From Lepeophtheirus salmonis (lineage: Eukaryota; Arthropoda; Copepoda; Siphonostomatoida; Caligidae): DNA of 64,000 bases. Below, in pieces: positions 13,401-25,400 of the stretch. A program made the position numbers and the translations under genes. Under the pieces are notes generated by a model, which worked only from the letters and a program-made list of their open reading frames with translations, did no database searches and was not told where the DNA came from. Position 1 is the first letter of the stretch, and every line of letters starts with the position of its first letter. The DNA lies in contig NC_052140.2 in the NCBI RefSeq assembly GCF_016086655.4, forward strand, positions 17,732,001 through 17,796,000. Direction: 5' to 3'.

Positions 13401-16400
13401 GCGTGTTCCAGGCCTTCCACTGGCGCCTGGAAGCTGTAATTGTCACTAAAGGCGGCTATTTTAAAGAGATTTTTTTAAAGAGCTCAGATACATATCTATT
13501 TATTTTACTGAAAGTTAATTAATAAATCATATATTTTTGAAGTTTAAAATAGAAAGTGTTGAGATTCTAATAGACCCCTCCCTCGGTACTGTATCACAAC
13601 TAAAAATAAAAGGAAACGTTGTATTAAATGAGCTTTTTCACCTTGTTTATAAGGGTAATACTAATTTTTTTTTTTTTTTCATATGCTATTTGGAAGCTAA
13701 AAAATTATATGTCTAAATAAAAATAAAAATTTGCTTCAAACAACCCCCTTCTATTTAGATTCAAGCAAAATTGTCATTGTAGATCTTTCCATTCTTCACA
13801 AGAACAGTTGAATAGTTCTTAAAAAAAAGAATTTTTAAACACCCTGTATACAAATGAATAATTTATCTACAAAAGGCATTTAGTTGCATACTAAGGAGTA
13901 GGAAATGCTGTCGAAATGATAAATAAATAAATAATTGCCTCATTTTTTCATATGAATGTCATTAATTTTTTAGGAATATCGTATTTTTCCTGGAGGTCCC
14001 ATCTACTCTCATATTCAAGCAGTAATTTTTTAAAGTATATAATAAATTATTAGTAACTAGTAATTATAGCTAAAACCTCTATCCATATAAAAACAGAAGG
14101 ACTCAAGGGAAATAGGGGCCATGAACATCGTTTTTCTTCTCTTCTCTGATTAGTTTAAAATTTAAAATTGTTCATTGGGGGAGTAAACTCTTTAAAGACA
14201 ATACCCCAACATTAGACCTATTTAAAAATAGACTTTTCTAAATTATGATATCTTTTTGTAATTTTGTTCGCATGCTTTAAGATATGATAGGATTTTTAGA
14301 GATATAAACATCTGCTATACCCTGCTTCATCGGCCTCAGAGTTTTTTCAAAATCCCTTTTTTGATGGTTTTGGGTAGTTTTTGGATTAACAAGTAAAGAT
14401 TAAACAAACGATTAAATGCCAAAAAAGACAATACAATCCAATGCGATTATTTTTGAGCAATACTTTTTATATATTTTATTATTTAAGTATCAAGATTGCC
14501 TGCTACAATGAAGGTAGGTGCGCGGATGCAGCATTAAAAAAGTATACTCCCATATATCAATGTTATTTTATATATATATATTTAACCATTTTTGGGGAAA
14601 AGATATTCATATTTTCAAAAGATGATACTCTCACCTCAATTTCTTATTTTTGCATAATTTATCTAATGCTTATATAAAGCAATATATAAGGTACATTATT
14701 CTTATTTTCTAATATTTTCTTATACCTCTATAAATAAAAAAGTAAAATTTAGAAAAGAAGTAATTTGATTATGTCAATATCAAATTAGTTTACCTGCTTT
14801 TTTTTTTATTGTTAATGAACTAATATGAATGAAGTGAATTATGCTCTGAAAGATCCTTTATAATAAATACAACTTTTTGTTTTAGCAAAAAATGTATTTT
14901 CTTGGAATTATTTGCAAATTTTGCCATTTTTTGAATCAAGGTTTGGTTAATTTGATTTTTTTTTTACTTTTAAGTCGTTCTCTTGCATTGTCTAACTCAC
15001 TTTTTTTCAATTTAATTTATACGAGGTGCTAAAAGTGTAATATCATGATGATATTCTATATATCATACTCAATCTCATCAAAAATAATGAGTACACTTTT
15101 AGTAGCAAAAGTTTGTAAAAAGTAAAATACTTTATTGAAGTTTTTATAGAAAATGTAATGAAATAATAAGGATTTAACTATAATTATAACAGATGATATT
15201 TTGTTGATGCCCTAATCTAATATTATTAAAGTTAATTAGCGTAATTTCAGTCTATTTCGACTGTATGTTGGGTCATTCCAAGACAAATAAATCAATAAAA
15301 GTAGTACCAACTTTGATTGATTTTTTTTTTTGGCACATATTTTAATAGTAGTTAAAAACTAATAAATACAAAATTTAAGTATTTTTTGTCTTCCAGTTCA
15401 GGACTTAGAAACTTTTAAAGTTTCAGCCTCAACACCACTTACCCTATTTTCATATCGGGTATTTTGAAGACATCAATCTACTTAAAACACCATTTGAGAT
15501 GATTGTTTTTTTGTTGTATTTTATTGTATAAGCCAAGAAAATGAGTTTTTACCCATAAATCAAGAGATGAATACTTTGACCAAAAAAAATCAAACATATT
15601 TATATTTAATTTAACTCAATTTTATATATGTTGGTTTGAAATATATCATAAACATATGGAATAAGTTTGCAGAGATGCATTCGATTTAATTTAAATACAA
15701 AATCGAGCACTATATATGCTTAGTTTTGAGCATGTAGTAATAAAGTGGAATCAAATGCATCCCTGAAAACAATTTGTACATGTTTATAATATATTACAGA
15801 TTAACATATAAAAATTTTTGATAAATTGAAAATGGACATGTTTGATTGTTTTGAAATCAAAATATTGATCTCGAAACTTTATGGTTAAAAACTCATTTTG
15901 TTGAATTAATCAATAATATACAACAAAAAGATAAAACAATTATCTATCAAATGAGTTTAAAAGTAGATCGATATCTTCAAAAACATTCAAAATACAGCAA
16001 TTTAAAAAAAAAGCTAAGCGACATATAAGCCAAAACTTAAGAAGCCTTAAACTGGGGAACAAAATAAGGCTGAATTTTTGAGTTTTTAACCCTTTCTCTC
16101 AAGAATTAAAAATAGGAGAATTATACAAAATTTCTATTACTTTTTTGTAATGTATATATATATAACACTAATGATATATAAAATTTAAATTTGAAATGCA
16201 TTTATTACTAATTATAATGCTGCCAAGAACTTTATTTAATAAAACACAATTTTTACAGCTTCTTAAGTTTTTTAAATTGCTGTATTTTGAATGTTTTTAT
16301 ATTTCTTGGGTAATAAAGACTATATTCTGAAGTGCTGCTCCTTTCATTTAGATTTCATTTGGAATGAACCTGTCACGAAATAACATTTGCTTCATATTTC

Positions 16401-19400
16401 GATTTATTTTTAACCCCATTTCATTAACTACGTCAAAAAAAAAAAGGTTAATTTATATACAATAATCTTGAAACTTAAATAATGAAATAAATAAAAAGTA
16501 TTATTCAATTTTAGTTTAATTTCTTTTTGGCATTCAATCGTGTGGTATTTGTATTTTTTGTCCAAAAACTATCCAAATTCTTCAAAATGTCATTTTGGAA
16601 AGACTTTAAGGCGGTTAAAGTAGGGTATAGGACATATTTAGATCCATAAAAATATGACTTTTGAGCTTCTCACATCTTATAGGATGAGAATAACTGCATA
16701 TTATTTTATTTTCAGACTTTTTTAGATTATTCTAAATACCTGTACCCTTAATACTTTTCATATTATTTTTCCAACCCATTAAAAGGAAAGTGCATAACTA
16801 ATCCTCAAATATATATCTTCACTTCCTCTTCTCCCTTAGGCTTACTACTTCCAATTAAAGAGATTCAAATGCCCCGTCCGCACGACAAACTTTTTAAAAA
16901 TTTCGCATCCGCATAAAAAGAAATCTACTTTATCCGAGCTCTTTATCCATGTATCTATAGAGCTTAGTGTTGGATCGTTTCTGTGACTGGCGTAGCAATT
17001 AACCATGACGTAGCTAGTAACTACGTCATTGTTATATGTTATAGTTATTGTAAAAGACTCATACGGAACGAAATTAACCAAGAACAGACTGATAACACTC
17101 TATTCAATTATTTTAGACAGACCAACTACCAATAGAACTCTGGATATCTTAAATTAAGAGAGGACTTTCCCATTTTCTATATGACTCAATTTTTCTTTTA
17201 TGTGTACAATAATAAATAAAACTAAACTAATGGCTGAATATATTGTGTTCAACATTTCTAAAATGTCATTTTATAAATTTCAGCTAGGAAAACCCTCAAA
17301 AAACTCATTATTTACCAAAGATATCATTGAGTGTGTTTATTTTCAAAGAATAATTAACACATAATGTATCTAAATACAAACCTTACACCAAGAACTGGAG
17401 TGTTTTACGAAGCAGGATATAGTACGCATGCGGGAAAAATAATGGGGGAAAATGACGTTCCTAAATAGTTATGTATCTAGAATTTCATTATGTATATAAT
17501 GGTAACATCATTATTACTTGTTAGAGAAGGTAAAATGAGCGTATCCGGCTTGTAAAAATTAACTCCTCCTCTAAAGTTTGTACAATCTGCTTGTACAAGT
17601 TATTTTATCCGTAAACGGGGATGTCAGATTCTTTCATTCTAGAAGCCATTTTCAAAAAATATAATTTTAAATGAAGCGGAACGCCAAACTTGTGTGAATG
17701 CAAGCACAAAACGGATAAAGATTCTGCATTTTCTAAGGAAAGTTTCCGTATGGACGCGGCCAAGGGAAAGAGGGGACAAGATATGTATACTCTGATCAAA
17801 AAGAAACTGTTTTTTTCTCATTCGATTGACAAATACTTTTTGAATGATTAAAATGCGGTGTATTTCTTAGCGGTCCCGGTTTTTTTTTTTTTTTTTTGGA
17901 ATTGGTAGTCTGAAGTATGAATGTTCTTTCCTTATCAGTTGTCATTATTATTTAATTCCTGAGTAGTGAACATCCTTTCCTAGATAGATTGAATTATATT
18001 CAAACCCGGATTGAACATTCGTGTGTGCTCATAAAAGACCTGAGGATTTGTTGCAGAGGTATAATTGTAAGTTTTTTTGATGTTTTTTTTTTGGACTCAA
18101 AGAAGAATTGGGGATCAACATCGAAGTAATTCTAGCAAATGTTATTGTTTATATCCTTTTCTCCTTCCTTCCTTCCTTATCACTGCTGATTGTAGCTGAT
18201 CTAATTGAATGTCATGATTATTATTCTTTTTTTTCCTCAAAAACATTGTTCAAATTGTCAGGGTTACCATGTTAATTTTCAGTTTCTTTTTTTAACATGC
18301 CCGTTCTACACCTGATTCTCATCATTAAAAATGGTCAATATTGTTATTCCTTCTTAATGTTTCGAACACTTTGGCGTGGGCAGGCATTATAACATATGTA
18401 TTATTACTAATTTTTGAAAATATATTGTGTTATAAACTTCAAAATATATACATAAAAAAAATTGTCTAGATGTGAAGTCCATTTTTATTTTTGTCAAAAA
18501 ATTGCTTATCCAAATTTACAAAGAAAATTGCAAAAAACTGTTTAGCACTAATTTTGCACAAAAAAAGTAGTTAAAAGCATTTATGGCTATTGTAAAAAGA
18601 AACACAAACCTACAGTTATTTTTTTTGTAAATACATAAATAAGAATTTATGGCGAATAATGTTTTCCAAAAATAAGCCCCAGGGTTCATTTTTAAAAATA
18701 TTGCAAAAATTATATAATAAAATGTTCCGTAAATTGAAAATAATCAATGTATTAGAGTCTAAATTATATGTCCAAAATGTATTGTTTTGTTGCATTTCTT
18801 ATTAAAATTAAAAATAAACGTTTCATGAAAAAGAAATTGAAAAATTAGTCAGACAATGACAAATATTTCAGTTAAACATCCATTTTTAGGAGCAATTTTC
18901 ATGTATTTATTTTTTTACCCAAAACTTTTTTGATTATGAATAAATTTAGAAAAATGTAGTAATTCGTAATGTTGTTTTTTGAGACACCATTCACTTTTTA
19001 ATTTATAACTCAATGCCCTAACGTATCTAGTCTCTTTGACCTCCAAAAAATGATTTTTGTGTTTTGGGTAAAGAATAAAACCCTTTATATGACCCCCACC
19101 CCAAAAAAATCGGGACCCCCATCATAGCCTGACCAGGTTAAAAAGAGACACCCCTTCAAAATTTCAGTCTCCTATGTTCAGCTGTGTGGGCACACATAAA
19201 AGAAACACAAATAAACTCTATTTTATATAGATAACAAATTATAAAACCAATTAAAAATAAAATATATTCGTATTATAATGAAAATAGGAATATTTTTTGC
19301 AAGAAATGTTCAGTGATCCTTATACATATCTCATAAATATTCTTTTTTGAAATAAACCATCGACATTTTTAGGAAAAAGTCCAAGACCCGATAGTCAAGG

Positions 19401-22400
19401 ATCCGTCCCAAAGACGGAGGAGACCGGTTCTAAGACTAGACTTAACTGGAGTGAATAAATAAGGACCGAAATAACACTATCCACAGCGTATATTTACAAT
19501 ATCAGTCATTTTGCAGTGTTTGTTTGTTTTAGACAGATAAAAAAGTTAGACGTTTTTTGATGAAGTTCGCAATTTTCTATTATTGAAAAAAAATTGGAAA
19601 GAAACAATCAATTTAGGTGGAACATATTTCAAAACTTGTGAAATATTTGTTTATTCTCCTAAAATAGTAATTTTACACAATGCTACATTTTGATGAATTA
19701 ACAACACTTCACATGTTTTTAAAGAATTTTCTCCCCAACTGATTTTTTTTTTTTTGGAATAGTAGAAAATTGCACACAGAAAGGCATCTAATCCTTGTAT
19801 CTAACTAACAATACAAACCTTGTGAGCATAGATACCAACATAATCAAATAATTAATTTAAAAATCAAATTATAATTTAATTTGGAAGTAGAAAATAATTA
19901 TTTTTTTATATCAGACCTCGTATATAAACTATGTATGTTAACTCATTCACACACCCTCTATCAAAAAGGAGGAGGGATTGGACTTTTGTAGAGCACAAGG
20001 AGGATGAAAATGTATTTTTATCTACAAAAACTCCATACTTAACAATGACGCGACTCAAAAGATAAACATACTGCAGTAGATAATTTTCCATCTACGAGAA
20101 TTCGAGGCTAATATATTTGTTGCTTCTTTCTAAAGAGTCTCTTTAGTCCCAATATATGTAGACTTTATTTTTCTTTTCCATATACATAGACATATTTATA
20201 GGTGTACAGTTACGTTATTAAATCCTAAGCATTTTTTAGCGTACGAGTTGTTTGTTTTTGCTGTTGTTGGCAACACTGTTTTATATACAATGATGTAAAT
20301 CCAGTGTGTTTTTTAACTGTCTCGTTAAATTGTAATTGTTAATATAAAGAAGGAATGCTCTTTTCCTCAGCAGTTGTCATTATTATTTAATTCCTGAGTA
20401 GTGAACTTCATTTGCTACTACATTCAATTATATTCAAGACCTGTTAGAACGTTCGTGTATGCACATAAAAGACGGAGTGTAACTCTGAGGATTTGTTGCG
20501 AAGGTATAATTGTAAGTCATTTTTGGACTCAGGGTATAATTGGGTATCGACAACGGAGTAGTTCTAGCAAATGTTCTTGTTTAGGTCCTTTTCTCTTTCC
20601 CTCCTTGTCACAGCTGATTGTAGCTGATCTAATGAAACGTCATGGGCATTATACTTTTCTCCTCAAAAACATTCTTCAAATTATCAGGGTTACCATGTTG
20701 ATTTTCGGTCTCTTTTTATTTAACATGCCCATTTAAAACTGGCTTAGTATCATTATTTATATATGTTCTGAAGCCAATATAATTATTCTTTCATTATTGA
20801 CAGAAGAACATTTAAGTTTAAAGTTATAGGCATTGAGTATGATTAATAGTGTGTCAGTCCTTATTTAGAACTGAATTCTCACAGTCCAGTCCAATTCAGT
20901 CTTGTTCCGAGCCAGTTCAATCCTTAATATCAGTACTTATTCTTGTAAAAGTTTGGTCCTTGATGACGTAACTCAATCTTATTTCTTCATTTTTAATCAG
21001 TTTTAGAAATGACCGTTGGAAGGAACGGTCCTAAGACCCGACTGGATCGAACAAATAAGGACTGAAACAACCCCAATTGTTATGATGAATGACGGAGAAT
21101 AACAATGAGGGTTCTCCCATTTTAATTTTAAGTTTCTCCTTTTTTTTTACATATCGAAAATGCTTACGATTTACAACTCTATATATATTTGTAGTGTTTA
21201 TGCTCACTCTCTATTTCTATGTAGTATGTTATATATAACCTATTTATCCTAGGACAAAAATGTTGAACACACAAAATATTAGGACAAATGAAACGACGAA
21301 TTACAAAATTTTGAAGGAAGTTCTTATATGTATTGATAATAATATTGGATTATAGAGTAAAAATGAATTTCCACATATATCAGACGTGTACATATGTATA
21401 TTGTACAATTTACGGATACTTCTAGAGTCAGTGAATGGACCATAGATATTTTATTTCTAAGAACAAAGGTTGAAGATCAAATTGTTGTAACTCAAAAATT
21501 ACAAATATTAGTGGCTTTGCTTATGTTAGATGTCCAACACGTGACCTCCGGGCCGCATTGAAGCCTATTTAATGTTTAAGGGTGGCCCACTACTCATTCT
21601 CACTTCAAGTTCTATTTTTTGAAAAATTATAGCTTTGGTAAAAATATTATGAGAAAACAGAGAAAACCCATTTCTTTTTAATTTATTCAAGAAATTCAAA
21701 AAAAAATCATCATCTTAAGACTCCCTGAACAAGGCTGCCGGATTGGCCTATTTTTAAACAGTTTGGCTTTTAAAAATGAGATTTGGCGAAAATTTGAAAT
21801 GAACATGCATTTAATAGTTTGTTTTATGTAGCAATTTTCATGAAGTTTAATTTAATAGGTTCTGTGGCCCATTAAAAGATTACAAGTGACAATGTGGTTC
21901 ATTATATTAAATGGTTGGACATCCCTGGGCTATATGTTATCGTAGAAGTCTAATATTTAATGTTTATACTTATAAACAAAGCAATTCTGACTGTTGGAAT
22001 AAATTTCTCTGATATATTTTATTGTATAATTGAAAAATACTACAATTCATTTTGTAAAAAACGGTGTTTCCAAGCTAAATTTTGTAAATATTTAAGTTAC
22101 GACAATTTGGCTCCCTGCCCACGGTGTTGCAATCTTTAAATCCTTAATATTCCTTTACAATAAGGGTTTATGTTATGATACTTGTAGACAAATTATGTCA
22201 AAGACGCTGAAAGTACAAGTATGGTGACGTCTTTCAAAACATTATTCACGTCATCAGGGTACCATTTTATTTTTTGCTTTCTTTTAATTTACAAACTGGC
22301 AGGGCATATTTTATACAACTCCAACTATGATCATTGTTATATATCAAACTCTCGATGAACTCCCGGGAATAGCGGTAAACATTCCAGTTTGAGAGCCCTT

Positions 22401-25400
22401 CTTATAAAGATGCCATGTTATGTATATCGGAAAATATATCCCAATTCAGAAATTATAATCTTTATTTTGTAATTAGTAGACGTTTTGTCCGTTCCGCATA
22501 TTGTCCAATCCATGTTTTCCCCGCACATTTGATTATTCATTCATGCTTCAATTGTATAGATTTCCTTGTTTTGTTTTATTTCTAAATATTTCATCTCTCA
22601 AAATATTATCGACATAAATAACTTTAAAATAAACAACTATGGCTTGAAAAATGAAATCACTCTCCATTAGTTAAGTCCCTTCAGATACCTTCTTTTATTT
22701 TTAAATATGACGGGGATCTGATGGTTTAATGGATTATTTCAAGTAGAGTTGCATTATTTTCTATTTAAGGACTATAAACGTATTATATCATATTGTTTTT
22801 TATAGGTGGAATCGACACAGTGGATGAGTGTTAAGCACAATATGGGAATGGCGTTTACAAAAGAGCTTTGGAGAAAAGTAATGGGGTGTAAGTCATCCTT
22901 TTGCAATTTCGATGATTACAACTGGGACTGGTCTCTACAGCATGTGAGTCTCTCCTGCCTACCCGAGGGAATATTTGTAATGCTTATGAAAGGTCCGCGT
23001 GTTTTTCACATTGGAGAATGGTGAGTCCATCATCACAACTGATTTGACAGGTTGATTTAAGCTGGAAAAAAACCTTCAATAGGCATAAAATAGGGGTGAA
23101 ATAATTGTAAAAATTTCAACAGAGCATGTGCAAACTAAAGTAAATATATCTTTTTACCCACGCAAGATTTCCCTTTTTATTTTTGAAGAGAGAACAATAA
23201 GTATAAAGTAATCACCAGTGTGGGAAAGATGAAAAGTAACTCTGAGGATTGTTGCAGAGTTATAATAGCAAGTCCTTGTTGGACTAAGAGTCTAATTAAA
23301 GATCAACATCGGAGTAATTCTTGATAATGTCCTTCTATATGTTCTTTTTCTCTTTCCTTTTAACAGCTGCTTGTAACTGATCGAATGAAACGTCAAGACA
23401 GAAAAACATTCTTTAAATTGTCAGGGTTAATATGTTTATTTTTTGTTTTTTTTAACATGCCCAAAATCAATGCTCTTTAAAAATATATGAATAATGATTT
23501 GAAAAATATAAAAACACTATTCAGGTTTTCAACTACAAAAAGTGTCGAGCTCGTTGTAGTTCATTTTTTCTACAATTCTGATAATAACATTCCTCTCGAA
23601 TAAGCAGGTTGTTAACATTTTATCATTTTTAATCCATACTAATTTATTTTTTCAAAAACAACTGTAATTGTGATATAAAACGGTCCCTTGTACTTTCACC
23701 TTAAGCTATTTTGTCTCAGGACATTTTGCATTAAAACTATTTCGCCTAATTGATATTTTGCCTTAATATATAAATGAAAAAGGTTTATACATTGTATTTG
23801 TTGATTTTGGTTGAAATTGATGTTCCTTTTGAATTTTTAAGTCAAAATATGTCATGTTTATAAATATAAAGTTCATTAAATGTTTGTTTTCTGTTGGAAA
23901 AAGGATGGAATTATGCTCTTGATTTGTATTCTGCTTGTTCGTCAATCGATTAGTTTTTCTTTGATAAATAATACATCATGTATAATGATAATTAATGGCA
24001 GTCGCGTTTTTATATCTTTATTTTTCGCATTATACTAATTAATTGCTTATTTTATCTGTGATTTGAACTCATTCAATTTCAATAGTTGTTGTAGGGCTTT
24101 TAGTAGTAGGGCTGTAGTTTTAATCATATTCTTAATTTAAAGTTTTAATATAACTCATCAAATATGTATGAGATATGAATGATATGCATCTATTTCAGTA
24201 TTTTGAAACATCGATTACGATTTACGAATATGTCGTTGATATTACTTGAAAAGATGGTATTATTGTATTTGATTTTTGTAATGTTATAAAAATTAGATAT
24301 AATTAACTAATTTAAATATTTATTTTTAATATTAATTACTCTATTTCAACGTATTTAAGGAGTTATCCGAAAATACTTAGAAATCGATTCCTAAATTCAC
24401 GGTATAAAATAATCTAATAAAATGTAATGTTTTGCCAATTTTGTGTAATGAGATTAAGTAGAAATACTTATTGAAGCTTCTATATCATACCTATAACGAA
24501 ACAATCAGGCTATTTTAATTGAAAATGTTCTTATGTTAGTGTTAAAATTTTGATGATCTATAAAACTCATAATTACTTTCCGATTCGTGCTTGAATGTTG
24601 CATTGCTAATAACCGCACCAAACAACCATAATATTAATTTATGACTTTGGCCCTCTATCTTTTATTAACTGTACTTTTCAATAATAATATATAAAAGGAT
24701 GGGGGGTAGATGGCTCGGGGATTAAAATGCTTGGGGGTAAAATGTTAGGGGTTATTCGCTCGGGGGGTATCCCTTCAATAGTATGTATACACTGACCTTT
24801 TGAAGCATAATTTCATCATTATTCCAAAAGAAAACAACAATTTATTGTGTTGTACCGGGTAGTCTATTTAAATTTGATCACTTATTTGTTTAAGGTTGAG
24901 TGATTGAAATTAATTCATATTCCGACATATTAAAGCATAAATAATTAATTACATAATAAATAAACCTGAGCTCTCTCACTTACATACAAGTCAATAAAAT
25001 GAAATTTGAACGTGATCGATGATTTCCATTTGCACATACCTAGACGCTGGAAAACCCCCGGCAGAAGTATTTGGGCGTCTCCAGGACTTATGTCAATGCC
25101 GTCAGCAAGTCTGCAACGTTGGAGAGGAAGAAGGACTCTTTCAAAAAGGCCGAACTGGATCCGGAGGAATTGAATAAAACAACCCATGCCAATCTCCTCG
25201 ACTCCATGAGGAACCCTTAAAAGAGATCTCGGGGTTTCACACCAGACTGTAACAGAGCTATCATAAAGCCGATGAAAATACCCTTGTGATCATTTGCCGC
25301 CCGGAAGCCATCATTGCCGCTAAGGGCGGCCCCATTAATGATTAAGAGAGCTCAGACACACATCTATTTATGCTATTAATTTTGTTAAAATTCTATTGTT

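Noticed and set aside
17842..20755. The repeated 380-bp body considered as solo LTRs (TGT...AACA)
   Set aside because: Homology continues past both proposed LTR ends to CARTGATG-type inverted repeats, and one copy has an 8-bp duplication, so a hAT-like MITE fits better.
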